Assembly (NCBI RefSeq): GCF_963662255.1
Contig: NC_085060.1
Coordinates: forward strand, 8,061,630-8,125,629
Direction of reading: 5' to 3'
Length of the DNA stretch: 64,000 bases
From: Cinclus cinclus
Taxonomy: Eukaryota; Chordata; Aves; Passeriformes; Cinclidae
In this document: positions 14,730-27,970 of the stretch, one piece after another
Layout: every line of letters starts with the position of its first letter
Numbering within the stretch: the stretch's first letter is position 1
Notes under the pieces: model-generated
The model's input: only the letters and a program-made list of their open reading frames with translations
Told to the model about the DNA's origin: nothing
The model's database searches: none
Position numbers and translations under genes: made by a program

Positions 14730-16204
14730 CTTTGTCCCACAGAAAATGCCATACTCTCTAGCTCTGAGAGGAGGGATTTTCTCTGGCAGCACTCTTGGCA
14801 CTACACACACCTAAATCACTCTGGAAATATCAAGGGCCAGCTCCTCCCTCAGTGTGTGCTGCAGGGAGGGCAAGCACTGCCCCATCAAGGGCTTTTCTGT
14901 TGCTTTCCAACAGCAGCTTAGAGCAGAGCCTTTGCAGGAAGTTCTCAGAGCAGTAAAATGAACCATTTCTGGTAGGAGAGTTTTACCTACAGGCCTGGAG
15001 AGGTTTTGCAGAGAGAGATGCTCATCACACACCAGCCTCAGCCTCTTGGCTCCAGTTAATTCCTCCAGAAACCACCTGGGGTGATATTCCCAGAGCTGGC
15101 TCTGGGCTGCTCAGCTACAAAATGTCCCAGTTAAAGGACATCAGGGAGAGGAACAGGCTGGGCTGTGTCCTGTCTCTGAGCCCCAGGGAAGCCCCCAGCC
15201 CCTTGGTCCTACACCCAGGCAAGTGGCTGCCAACAGGGTTTTTACTGGACCTAAGGACAAAAGAACTGAAGCCAGAATATATGGCACAGTCCTTTCAAAA
15301 CCACACTGCAGAAGTGGAAAAATGCATTTATCTAAATAGTATCTACTTCTTTAGAGTCCCAGTGTCGCAAGAGCCATCTGCTTGGAACTTCTCTCCAAAC
15401 AGAGTATCTAAGTGAAATACGAGGTCTCTTTCTTCCTCCCACACTCCCTCTGCCAAAATCAGACATGAAATGACTGATCTCAGACATTTCTGCTTTGTTA
15501 CTTTCTCTGTTGCATTTCTATAACAGAGAAATGAAATAAAAAGATATCCCAATGAACCAAGCTGTAGTATTTTGACTTACAATGCATTTTTTTAATGAAA
15601 TCACAGGTCAGTTCTGGGAAAGTTTATTGCATATACATGATTTCCATGATATTTTCAAGCAAAAGTGAGTCCACCCTGCTCAAGGTATAGAATTGAATTT
15701 GAAATCTCAGATTTGCTACCTTTGCTCTCCTACCAGCAGGGCACAAGGCGACAGTGGCTGGGGACCATGAGGGTGACAGGCAGGCATTGACTGCTTGGCT
15801 CAGCTCTCCACAGCTCTGCATCTCTGTGTGACCCTTGTGGAAGCCCAGCACCAGAGCCTGCCCATGGCTCTCCAGGGAGCTGCTCTGATTTGGGAGCCAT
15901 CAAATACAAACTAATCCAAAGCCTGAGCAAACTTTGCATGTTGCTGGTGGTGAGGCTTTTCTTGCTGCATTTAATACCACTGGGACTTCAGGGCTAAGCA
16001 GCACCACAAAAAGGGAAATGCTAAACACAGGCATGATCCTTGTCTCATCAGCAAAGATCAGAGAAATTTTCCACCTAAATCCCCCAATGGCTGGTGAATA
16101 AACTTAGAACATAATTCACACAGGCTACTACCAAGGGGACAGTATAATTCCAGGCTAACATCTGCCTCTCTGCTCCATTTTGTGAGCCCTCACCTGCAGA
16201 GCTG

Positions 16205-16705
16205 CATGCAGCCCTGGAGTCCCAGCACAGGAAGGACAGGGAGCTGTTGGAGCCAGTCCAGAGGAGACAAGGATGACAAGGATGACAAGGATGATGTGCT
16301 CTGAGGGGTGGAGCATCTCTCCTTCGGAGAGAGTTGGGATTGCTCAGCCTGAAGAGGAGAAGGCTCTGGGAAGGCTCTATTGCCATATGGGATCTCAGTA
16401 CTTCAAGGGAGCTCACAAGAAAGATGGGAACAAACTTTTATCAGGGTCTGCTGCAACAGGACAATGGCAAAGGTTTTAAACTGAAACAGGTTAGATTTAG
16501 ACTAGATACAAGGAAGGAGATATTTTTACACTGGTAAAACCAGTAAAACACTGTCACAGATCGCCCAGTAAGTGGTAGATGCCCCATCCCTGGAAGTGTT
16601 CAAGCCCAGGCTGGACAAGTCTCTGGGTAACCTGGCCTAGATGAAGATGTCCCTGTGGAATAAGTAGCTTTTAAAGGTCCCTTCCAACCAAGTTATTCTG
16701 TGATA
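16205..16705 (+). mobile_element. CR1-type LINE fragment, 3' region
   Basis: The sequence carries diverged CR1 3' landmarks in order: GGATTGCTCAGCCTGAAGAG, GGTTAGATTTAGACTAGATA, CATCCCTGGAAGTGTTCAAG and CCCTTCCAACCAAGTTATTC near the end. It is plus orientation and truncated, with no intact reading frame. A GACAAGGAT triplication lies at about 16264-16292. Confidence 0.8.
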
Positions 16706-18699
16706 CAAAAGGAAGTAGGTTGCTTCTTGGGGACAAGGAAGTCAATTCATTAAAGCTTTTGCTGCATCCTAGTGCAATGGGTGTGGACTGCAAGCCATAT
16801 TGGTGATAAGGATTTAGATTCTAGATGAAGTGCAACCTACAGCATCACTTCCCTGTCCATGGACATGAACAGGGACCTCCCCAAGCTCCCCCAGCTGCTT
16901 CCTACCATAGATCTGGATTTTCCATCCAGGGTACTGTTGGATGGAAAGGCTGCTTCCAAAATAAAGGCCAGCCAAGATGGGTAGGAGAGTGTTTATTTTC
17001 AAGTGTTTGAGTACCCTAAGCATTGCTTCCCTTTGAACAGCTGCCATTGTTTACATCCAAGTAGAGAATTATACCAGCATACAGGGAGACAAGCCATTGC
17101 TCACAACAGGGAATAACTTCTGTTAGGAGCAGTTCAAGGGCCCAATCCTAAAAGCCTTCCTCAGCCAAAATTCCTGAAGAGCAGTGCACATCAGAAAACA
17201 GCTGCAAAATCCCAGCCCTGAACTCGTTCCTCAGATCCACGGTCCAAAATCTGAACAATTGGCTTTCTGCTGCACTGAGATCTGGAGGGGTTTGGGGTTT
17301 TTTTCCACCTGTGGTGCAATCTCTGAAACATCTACCCACGTTTTTCTCTCAGGTATTAGTCAAGAAGGAATTTTTATATGCTGAACTCCTTAAGGAAAAA
17401 CTAGGGACTGGTTTGTATTCAAGAATGCCGTGTTTGGGAAAGAAGAAGGAAAGGGTGTTGTCACTGAAGTATGTGGGTGCTTTTATCATTACAAAAGAAA
17501 GTTGAAGTTTCAAAGCCATATTTGGTTGCCTGATCAGCTATTTTGCTTTGTACATCATGGCTGAAGAATTTAATCAGTTTCCTTTAGGAAGTTTTTTTGT
17601 TGTTGTTTTTAAAAAACACTTTCCTCTCTAAACAGGGTAATAGGCTATTTGGTAGGTGGAATGTTTTTATAATTTTCCCCATTCCACGTGCTAGATTTCA
17701 GTAGTTTAAAAAATAGACACATCCCATTCTCAACCACAGACGGGCTCCTGCTTACACAACATGAACTGGACCAAAGTCCCATACATTAACTTATCTTTTG
17801 ACCAATACCTAAAGAAAATATTAATGACAGAAACACCCATCCTGCAAACACACGGGCAAATACAATTTCACTCATGCAAGTGACTTCCCGAATCTATATT
17901 GATACAGGGGTGCAGCATTTGTACAAAGCTAAAGGTGTTTGCATTCACATGGGTGCAGCTGCAGGAGCTCTGCAACTGCCCGATATTCTGTAATACATGA
18001 AGAAAGAGGAAAGCATGATAATTATTAGGTAAAAGCTTGCATTCCATATTCCCCAATTATTTTACTGCCAGCCTGCTCCCAGGATTGTTCCTCACATCAC
18101 CTGAGTGCCCACAAAACAGCCCCTGCTCTATTATTTCCTCCCCAGCTCTCATTAAGAGCCTCAAAGAGGCACATCTGATCACCTGCCCAGGAAAGCACAG
18201 AGCTGCCAGCTTTTACACAGCCCAATACCACTGCAAATGCTCCCTAAGGACCAGTTCAACTTGAGAACAAAGAGAAAAATTGTATCTATACCCCAGCGTC
18301 TGCCGGTACTTTCAAAGGAACCACCTTCCAGGAGGGAGCAAACATATCAGGGACAGAGAATGCAAGAGAAATCAGAAACAAAAGTGTAGATAAATCCCAA
18401 TTCCAAAACAAGCAGCTTCTGGAGTTAACTCTGTGAACCGCGCAGGAATTTCTTGCTGGTGAGTGTTTCAGAAGTACATTACACACCCACAGGCTTCCCA
18501 CTCCCCATCCCGGCTCTCACAAACCCTTCTCCGGCAGAGCAATCGCAAGACGGAGAAAAGACCAACACCAGCCCTGAAATCCGAATATCTGCAGAGCGTG
18601 GGATGCTGAAACGCTCCGTGCCCTGCTGGGCGAGACGATGCTCGGGAGGGAGAGATGGAAAAGAGACAGGAGAGGGGAGAGAGGGAGGCATGTGCTTAC

Positions 18700-18813
18700 T
18701 GGTGCCCGGAGCGCTGCGAGGCGGAGGAAGGGATGGAGCGAGCGCTGCGGGACGGACACGGCAGCGCTTTGGGCCGGGATGTCCGCGGGAGAGACGCGGC
18801 TTCCACACTTATA
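18700..18813 (-). promoter_or_regulatory. Candidate TATA promoter and non-coding first exon, minus strand (possibly FHL1)
   Basis: On the minus strand TATAAG (18813-18808) is followed by about 110 nt of CpG-containing sequence ending in a donor, CACCA|GTAAGC (exon end at 18700). A start site near 18785 would give a spliced exon of about 85 nt. The local GC and CpG content stands out from both flanks, and an E-box CAGCTG lies upstream at 18896-18901. In human the gene following SLC9A6 in the same orientation is FHL1, which has non-coding 5' exons. The link to FHL1 is inferred from that gene order only; no FHL1 coding exon was recognised. Confidence 0.35.
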
Positions 18814-18830
18814 GCAGGGAGGTGCCTGGC

Positions 18831-18858
<28 letters not shown>
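18831..18858 (+). repeat. A28 homopolymer next to the candidate promoter
   Basis: Twenty-eight uninterrupted A residues lie just upstream (for minus-strand transcription) of the TATAAG element. It may act as a nucleosome-excluding poly(dA:dT) tract or be a retroelement tail; the sequence does not decide. Confidence 0.95.
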
Positions 18859-18861
<3 letters not shown>

Positions 18862-21800
18862 AGTCCAGCCTAGAGCACCGATCCTGCCCGGGGAGCAGCT
18901 GGAGGTGGGGAGCTCCTCCCATGGTCACTGCATCATCCATGAGGGGAAAACCCCAACCCCTGACTTTGCCAGCAGAGCTGTTCCGAGGCTCCCCACAACA
19001 GCGCAGCGCTGTCATGGGAACCACGGGATGCAGCAGGCTGGGAACAGTCTCATTGCCCCAAAAAGTGCCAGCAGCTGCACTCCCAGACAAGGAAAACGAG
19101 GCACAAAATCTTTGCAGGAGGATGCCTCGCCAGGTTCCTGTCTTGCCCAAACATCCCTCTCTCCATGCTAAAGCCTTCCCTGGAAGCTCAGCTGTACATT
19201 GCCTTCAGGTTCATAGACAGAGTTTGCAGGACAAAAAATGAACAGGAGGGATGTATTTCATGTGAGAAGTCAGCAGAGAGGAAGGGTACCCAGTGGAAGA
19301 GAGCACAGAAAAAAAAAACTATGCCAAAATAGGACCATTTTCTTCAAAGCAGACACAAAAATAAGTACTGTCAGGTAGCAATTAATTCCTATCTTAAAAA
19401 ATCTGCCTGCATCACACCAGAAATATCCCACAACATTTACATTTGTTTTCTCCCTTTCTCCATCCCTTATTCTTCTTATATTCTTCTGACCTTTTCCCAC
19501 TTTCTTCCATTCTTCTGCTGTTGGAAACATGGCCCCTAAGTTTGTTTTTTAACAAGAGATGCTTGTGTAGGAGCTCTTGCTCTACAAAGAGGCTTTTGTG
19601 GTGCCTTGGAGAGCCACAACAGAGCTCCTGACTAATGGCAGGAGAGGCTGGTAGGTGTGCTGGACACAGCCTCCGTATGCCTGGGAAGCAGACCATTCTA
19701 CTTGGGCCAAGGACTTTCTCTTTGTTAGTAAAATAAAAACATTTTGTAAGAGCAAATATACTCTCCTTATAAAAATATTCATATTTTTCTGTGTCTCTAT
19801 TCATTCAACAGGTAAGTCCCACAGATTCCTCCAACACTACATCATCCATATTAACAACATCCCCAGCAGGGGCAAGAACACTGGGCTGCCCTGAGCTTCA
19901 AGGCTCAGACCAACACCGTTTGCCAAGAACAACTTCAGGCATGCATAAAACACAGATGTGAAACACCAATATCATTTATCACTATGGACTGAAGTTTACA
20001 CTTGATTTTCAAAGGAATCCAAATACCCATTTCCAGCTCATTTTTCCAACAGCTCTCCCAGCAAGCATAAAGCTTAGTCACCATTAGTGAGAACTCTTCT
20101 CTAATGGCTGTAAGCAACCATCAGACCTACAAGAACATTAGCAGAACCCCCCTGTCCCTAAGGTTTGTGAGGTTTGTTACATGTTTGCAGCTGCAGAGGT
20201 CCAGGATTCATAAGAAATTGCAGAGATGAGACCCAGCAAGGATGGGACATTCAGGCAGAGCATTGCCAGTTAGATAAATCAAGTCAAGAGCTCCAGGAGA
20301 AACCAGAGTTGCAGAGTGTGAGGATGCAAAGATAAGCCTGGTGTTGCACAGCTGTAGAACATCACCAGGGAAAATTACCCTGCAGGCAGCTCCTGTGGGG
20401 TTTCTTCTTTCAAAAGAAAGAGTTTTCCTGCCCCTGGCCATGAACAGGAATAGGAGGAGAGAGGAGTGGGAAGGGCACTGCTCCAGGGGTGTCTGTACCA
20501 ATGGAGTCCCTTCACCAGAGACCTGCCCCTGCCCCCACAGGAGTACCTGGGGATTAACCCTGCACTTCTGCAGTTGCATCTTGGAAGATCCCAGCCAGAT
20601 GATGGATCCTGGAGAAGCACTAGTGCTCTGATAAGTGCCTGACAACAGGCACCTGCAGCCCACCCAGAGTAGCAAGCATCTCATATCTGCAGGGAATGTC
20701 ATCAGGCTGCTATCAGGATCCTCTGCCGCTTATTTAAAGTATTAGATGATTTCCACATACAACACAAACTAGAGACTTCATGGACAAATCCTAAACACCA
20801 GCTACCATCAAAAGCAACTCCTAGGCAGCATGTTTGTCAGCTTAATAAAGTAGCAGCTAAATAATAAATTCATCTATCCAATGTGGCTCTCACTGGTTAC
20901 AGCAGAGCGGGCTGTTATTTGAGTCATTCATTGCTCACAGTGGATTGCAGCTCAAGGCCTCATCCTGCAATTGCTGCATCCTCTAGAACCCTGTTAGATT
21001 CACTACCCAGCCCCATGTGCACAATGCCACATCCAGAAAAAAAAAAAAAAAAAAAGCAGAATAAAGGTCTGCAAAGGCATATGGCACAGAGCAAGTGTTT
21101 TATCCCATCTTTAATGTGGCTACTCCTGCCAGAAAGTGAGTGTGTGCAGGATCAGACCTTAAGCCGGACCTTAAAATGGCCAGTATACCTGACAGAGAAG
21201 AATTTAAGCACTCCAAAGCTTGCACTTATCACAGCAGCAGCTTTATTCTGTTTGGAAAAGAGCATTGGATGATTTAGAGAGCAAGGACAGCACACAGCCA
21301 GAGTCAAGGAACGGGCAGTGGGCACTGCCACATTACAGGTATGGTAGAGCACTATAAAAATCTCTGCCAAAGCATCAGATTAAACAGGAATAAAGTACAG
21401 GAATGACACAACTCATTGCAAAGGACTGAGTCAATCCCCTGCTACCACTAGTGCTTGCTAAGGAAGATAATCAATTACTCTGCAAATTGATTTTTGGCAA
21501 ACACAGTAAATAAATCTAAAAAAGAAGGACTCCAGTGATCCAATACATCCTTGACTAGCTATCCAAACACAATGTACTATAAGCAGAAGCACTTAAAACT
21601 GAGTTGGTTGAATTACTCACTCAAATCTAACTGCTAGGAAACTTTATTTGGAGATGGTAGAGCTTGCAGAGGGTGTGGGAGGCTGCTCTACAGCCAAGTG
21701 CTCTCCAAGAAACCCTGGGGGCAGGACACCCCCAAAGCCAAGGGCTCACCCCAGAGCAGTGGAGAAGTGGAGAGTAGCTCACCCCACCTTCACCAGTGGA

Positions 21801-22292
21801 GAAAAATCTGTGTTTTGATTAATCTTTGTGCCTCTGAGCTGATTCCATTGAATCCCTCTGCAGCCACAGAGGGGGAACCCTCCCACACCATGGGGGCTGG
21901 TTTTGGCAGTGGGAGGAAGCCACCCAGCATCTTGGGGTAAATCCATGCAGAATGCCCTCCACGTGCCCCACGGGTGGGTTTGGCTGTCCTGCTTCCCACA
22001 TGCCAAGATGGGGCTGCGTGTGACACGTCCTCTCCTTGGTGTCCCCTGGTCAGGGCTGACAGTGGTGACAATCACCCTGTGTGAGATAGAGCTGCCCCGC
22101 TCCCTGCCCTTGGTGGGACACCATGGCCACACAGAGCCCCAGCAGCTCTTCACACACAAACCCTCCAGAGCTCTCCTCTCCCAGTGAACCACCCAGCCCT
22201 TCCCTCAGCTGCCTCAGCTCCCGGTGAAAATAATCACCAATCCCCCTCTTTAAAGTAATTACCAGTCATTATCCCCTCTCTGCACTTTGTGC

Positions 22293-22412
22293 AAAACAGC
22301 TGGGAATGGTTCTTTTCCTCTCCCAACAGTCATAAACATCTGGAAAGGGCTCTTTTCCCCTCCCAAAAGTCCAAAACAGCTGGGAAGGGCTCTTTCCCCT
22401 TTCCAATTTGCA
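22293..22412. repeat. 40-bp degenerate tandem repeat, three copies
   Basis: Three successive copies start at 22293, 22333 and 22373. Each has AAACAGCTGGGAA-like then GGGCTCTTTTCCCCTCCCAA-like sequence, with small differences between copies. Confidence 0.8.
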
Positions 22413-23399
22413 CTCGGAGGGATGCAGCTATTTTGGGCTTAAGGTACCATCACAAACCCTCTTGACTCCCTGTCCACATTGACTCCCTAGGGTCACTGCC
22501 CTGTTAATTCCCTAATTGGCAGGCTCTATCCTCCTTTCACTACACGGCCACCTGCTTTCACCAGCCTCTGAGAGCAGGAAGCCTTCCCAGCAGAGGCCAC
22601 ACAGGCTGGCTGCTCCTGTGACATCCGTGTCCCTGGCTGTGCAGAAATCATTTGTGCCCTGTTTTGGATGAGTTCATTTTCCACTGGAATATAAAGCATC
22701 TGTGGTTCACACAGGGCCTCCCAGCTGAAAGGAGAACTATCATGTTGGAAGGCTGATCCCTTGAGGCCCCAGTGATGGCTCCCTCCTCAATCTGTCCTCT
22801 GACTTCTCCAAAGTCTGTTTTCAGCCCCAGGTGCACACCTTGCCCTGCAGTGAGTCATCTCAAGAGATCCAAGAGAGAGGAAAAAGAAGAAAATAGGGAA
22901 AGAGAACCATCAGACTCCACACCCTCAACCAACCCACCATTCTGCTGCCCTGGGGGATAACTGGTGGCCAGATGGAGCCTCAGCCTTGCAGGCAGCTGGA
23001 ATTCACCTGACACCAGCTCATTACCTCACAGCCATCAGCACTAAGTCTCCAGGCAGGCAAAATAATGGAAAAGCTGAAACGCTTCAGAGTCACTCCTCTC
23101 TGGGAGTAAGTAAGGGAGGCGTTATGGAACAGTGTGGTTAAAACATTAGTGGTGCAAAGCCTTTTCCATGGTGTTTAAATACATAACATACTGCTTTCTA
23201 AACTGATGCAAAGGAGAGCATCACAACCTGTCAGACACATACCATGGGCTGTGATCCCTAGTGGGAGCAGCCAGGCTGCCAAAAAACAGACATCTCTGTG
23301 CTTCTGCTGCAATTCTTCCTATCAGTGTGGTTTGGAAATCACCCACATGCAAGGGAGTGAGGGGCATCAGTGGATTCTTTTTCATCCCTGGTTGAGCAA

Positions 23400-23641
23400 A
23401 TCAGGAAAGGACCAAGTTGTCCTGGATTCAAGTTGCACCACGGGAGGTTTAGATTGGATATTAAGAAATATTTCTCCACTCAAAGGGTGGTCAAACATTG
23501 GAACCGCTGTCCCTGGGAGAGTTCAAAAACCATGTAGATGTGGTGCTTAGAGATATGGTTTAGAGCTGGGATTGGCAGTGCTGGGTTAATGGTGGGGCTC
23601 AATACAAGCTTTTTGCAGCCCTTATGGTTCTATGATTCTTT
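23400..23641 (+). mobile_element. CR1-type LINE, 3' end fragment
   Basis: It contains GGGAGGTTTAGATTGGATAT, GATGTGGTGCTTAGAGATAT and the terminus GTTCTATGATTCTTTT, which are typical of a CR1 3' end, in plus orientation. Only about 240 bp remain, consistent with 5' truncation. Confidence 0.9.
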
Positions 23642-26600
23642 TAATTTAATGGGCAAAAAGCAAACCACAAAAAAGGGATTATGGTTGTATTAGGTGACAT
23701 GCACAAGACTACTCAGCTTTCCCCAGTTTAGTGTCAAAATACTTCTGTAGCATAGCCCTAAGATACCGTCTGCAAACCTGGCTCAACAGATCAAAGATTT
23801 CCAAAAGATGGACAGTCACCTGCTGAGAGCCTGCTAGTGAATAAGCCCATGAGTAATTACAGTGGCTGTGTTATTCGTGACATCACTGCTACTCAGATTT
23901 TCCTGAGTGACACCAGAATCTGCACATGGAGAAGGGATCTAGCTAAAGATTGTTCCCACCTTTAAAAAGCAGCTGCAGGGATGGCTCAGCTATCAGATTA
24001 AGAGGAGCAGCCGTGTCAGCCCTCTTGGTGTCCTTTGGCAGAGTCCAAAATGCTTCTCCCAGAACAAGTTGCTCCTTCTGTGCATGGAAAATTACAAAGG
24101 TGACTCCCATTTATAAAAGATGATGTACCAGAGCCTCGCAGGAATGGACACATCTGTTGACTGTAGCAAGGCTACCTTTGGAAAAGGCAAGAGAAACTAA
24201 GACTTCCAACTGTTTTTCCAGCAACAATTTAAGTTTTCAAGGCGTGTTGGCAGCAGTCACAGCTATTTATGTGCAGCCTGCAAGGGGCTATTCAAACACA
24301 CCGGGTTTTCTGCCAAGGGTAGGGCTTGAGGTTTTCTGCTCTACGGTCATTTGAACTGCAGCATTTCCACCCACATTCGTGCCCTGGGTCCTGGTGTTTT
24401 TCCTGCTGGATCTCAAGCAGGGATGTGGGAGCAGCAGGCAGCTTGTGGCCACGGGCATGGCCCCAGCTGTGCCCACATGCCTGGGACAGGGCAGCCCTGT
24501 GAGTGCAGAGCCCTGCCCCTGCATCCCCACACACCCACCTCACTGTCTGTGCCAGCCCTGCCTAACCCTGAGCAGAGCCACAAACTGCAGCGTGGGCAAC
24601 AGCCTGGCCAAAAACCACCTTTGCTCCTGCACAACTGCTGCTGTCTCTAGAACTTTACAGCCACCCTCTGCCAAAGTCAAGTAAATTTCTATTGACTTCA
24701 ACGACTGCTGGGACACAGTTTGCTTAAATGTTTCCAGACTTTGGCCCCTCCAGCAAACATCTTGGCCAGACATCAAACTGTAGCAGGAAGCTATCAAATA
24801 AATATTTGAGTATTTGCATAAACCAAACAGATGAAATTTGAGGAGTTTGGTTCTTGGTCCTTATCAGGTATCAATTCCTAGGTGGATACCTATTAAGAGA
24901 AATTTAGCAAAGGTTTCAGATAGCAATGAGGTAAAGAAATAGCAATATAATATAATGTTTTCCTTTGAACAGAGCTAAGGGATATGTGATGATACATGTT
25001 ATAGACACATGTATATCTTTATCTTACCATACATAATTACCCTAACATTGGTCTTTTCCCTTGGTGCAAGACTCACCAGGAGTTTCATGTTTCATATTTG
25101 AAAAGATGGCTTCCAGGCATCAGACCAAAATTAATCTTGTGTTTTAATTTTAGTTTTAGCTTTTAGTCTAGGAAAAGAAACATTCAAGGCACCCACAGAC
25201 TAACATAAGTAAAATACATGTTTTCATAGCAGAGGAAATTTTCAAAGTGGGACAAAATTCATTTTGCTTGAGTCTGCAGCTAAAATCAAATCAATTAGAA
25301 AGCTGAGGACCATGAAGAAACACATACAGCTGGATTAGCTCATTCCATGAACATGAGAGACAACAGCACAGAATGGGCTGGGGCTCACAGTGCTTGCTAC
25401 AGCTCAGGGGACCGAAATTAAATTCCTCATCGTGGTACAAACTGCTTGCTTGACTTGGGCTGAGTCACAGCAATACCTGCCTGGCTCCAGGGCTGCAGGG
25501 AATACTGTGGACACGCTCCAGAAAGGAGCAGTGGTGCTCAGTGCCTGCAGTCCCTTATTTGTTCACCTGTCAGCATGACCACGATGAGGGGGATTTGCTC
25601 AACTGCCTCAGGCTCCTGTGTGTACACAAAGACATAAAAGCATTTTTTGCTCCCTTCCTAGGGAGGCAGATACATGAAGGTTTAAAATGCAGTCCTTGCA
25701 AGAACGGACAGGTAGTAAAAGAACAACCTTTCAGACCCAGAAATACCCCATGGAGAAGACTCTGGTTCCAGAGCAGAGCTGGAAACGTGGGACCACTGCA
25801 ATAAACTCATGCAAACCTCCTCTGCTGCCAGAGCATCTTGCAGTCCTTGGGATGAGATGCAGAGTCACAGCCCAGCCCCCTCCAGCACCTGCCTGTCCTT
25901 GTCTCTCTGGATGCAAAGCCTCGAGCTGGCGAGTCTTAATAAACGCTCTGCTGGCTCCTACATAGTGATTCTCTGTGATTCACAATTAACGCCAGTGAAA
26001 ATCGTATTTAGTGTAATAATTAATGGCACCTGAATGTGTGCAGAGGTTTAAATTTGGTGTGCTCCAAGGTACCAACCTAAACAACCCATACGGTGCCCAG
26101 GGTTACACCAGGAGTGAAGTGCAGAAAGCAGCCACTTGTCCAAGGCTGTGGATGAGCTCTGTCCCAGGGCTGGAACTGAACACCAGCCCAGCTCACCACA
26201 CCCAAGTGCCTGTGCATAAAGCAAAGTCTTTTTTCTTTTACATAAAGGCACTGGAAATCATGCTTACTGCTCAGACCCCACTAATGGTGATGTGGAAAAG
26301 CCAGGTCACATCTTTCTACCTTTTCTGCTTTCTTCTTCTGTCCAACAGCACTGGCCAGATGAGAATTTTGAATTTCAATATCAGACCCACTTTCCTTAGT
26401 TTAAAAAAAAAAGGGATTGCATTAAAATCATAACACCGTTGATGGAAAACTTAGTCACAAACGTGGTTGGGGTTTTTATTCTCTGTGCCAAACAAATCAA
26501 GGGAATGGTATCCCATTAAACTGTATACTTCACGTTAGCTTCATGCTTAGACAAAAAGTAAATTTGTGCACGATTTCCAGAGGCTTTGTTTCACAAACAA

Positions 26601-27552
26601 AAAATGAAATAGCCATGGGAAAATTACAAACCATTTGGCACTAAGGAAATTATGAATGCAATTTCCTGAGCTCAGTGTGCTGAAGGAGCTGCAGTAAATA
26701 GCTGTCAGGCAGCTTTCTCAAACAAAAGATTTTAGACTTGATACCCAGCTGTGAGGGAGATTTGTCTGTGCTGGACTTTTGTTCTCCTTCCAGTCAGATG
26801 GGATTTCAGCTGGCTTAGTTTAGCTGGCACGAAGGGAGCATGGGTGTGTTGCCTTTGGTTTAAACCAAATTTTCTGGGAATCATCTCTTAAGTAAAAATG
26901 ACAGAACTCACTTCTTTGCTGAGTTCTGCTGAAGAAAAGTGATTTAACAATGATTTGAAGTCAAACTGAGAGACCCAAGAGAAAGATCTCAGACATATGC
27001 ATGGCTACAGAGAAGCTGTCTTCCTGCCACTTCCAAACTGAAATAAATCTCTTCAGTAAAAGCAGATTGGGATTTTTTTTTTCCCCTCAGCAGCTCAAGT
27101 GAGAGTTGGGAACAGAAGAAGAAACTGAAACAACAGCAGGGAAAAATATTTGGCATTAGATATTCTTGATCTGAGGAAGAACAGAAAAATTGTGCACAGA
27201 CTGCTTAGATTTTGATGAAACAGCCCCTTAGGAGAGCAGCTCCCTGCAACCAGGGGTGGCAGAGGCATGTCCCAAGACAAAAAGGGCTCTGGGCGCTGCA
27301 CATTCCCTTTCTACCTCCCTCACCTGAGCTGGGCAGTGAAAAATGCTGCAGTTTAGGGGGCTGTCAGTGCCTGGTGTCCCCCTTCCCAAAGCTGCTGGCT
27401 GGGTGCAGGTGCTGCTGGGTGCAGTGGGTGCTGTTGTGATGTGGCAGCATGTTGGAACCCTGGAAATTGGGAGTTTTAAAATCTCTGTGCTAACAAACAC
27501 TAAATCCCAAAAAAACCCACTGCTTTTAACTGAAAGCCATGGAGAAGGCTTC

Positions 27553-27970
27553 CAAAATTAAATAATAAAACTAAAATCACAAGTGTGCAATTTAAATAAG
27601 AGTATACAATATCACATAATAAAAACAATTAGAATTTAAAGTCTTAAAATATAACAATATCTAGAAAACAAAATATTTAAAACAAAAGTTTTGTCTTTCT
27701 TCCTCATTTTGTGATTAAATAAAAAACCCACATTACAAGTCACAAATAATTAGTTATTAAATTAAAAGTAAAAATAAGTGTCCCTTCTTAATCGAACCAT
27801 TTAGCCCTAAAAAGCCTTGTAAAAAAATACGTCTCTATTTTTAACTTATTAACTAAACGTGCTATAAAACTCACTGTAACATAAATAAAAATTAATAGAC
27901 ATCTAAGTCCAAACAAAAAATACTGTCCCTTACACATTCAATCCCAACCCTAACAAAAAAAAAAAAAAAA
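27553..27970 (+). other. A-rich, G-poor block ending in a 16-base poly(A) tract
   Basis: About 418 bp have composition unlike both flanks: mostly A and T, with C clearly commoner than G, and few start codons. It ends in A16 at 27955-27970 and then returns abruptly to ordinary GC-rich sequence. The layout suggests a processed or retrotransposed insert in plus orientation, or a nuclear mitochondrial copy. No clear target-site duplication was found, and the source is not recognised. Confidence 0.5.

Larger units (their letters stand above)
1..18699. other. Non-coding region, left part; no coding exon recognised
   Basis: No exon with family resemblance or paired splice sites was recognised on either strand, and no LIM-domain cysteine pattern that would indicate FHL1 coding exons was noticed. 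It could be intron or flank of a gene whose coding part lies beyond the left end. The repeats inside it are listed separately. The longest open frame, 7310-8095 plus, has Ser/His/Leu-rich content without domain features. Confidence 0.5.
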
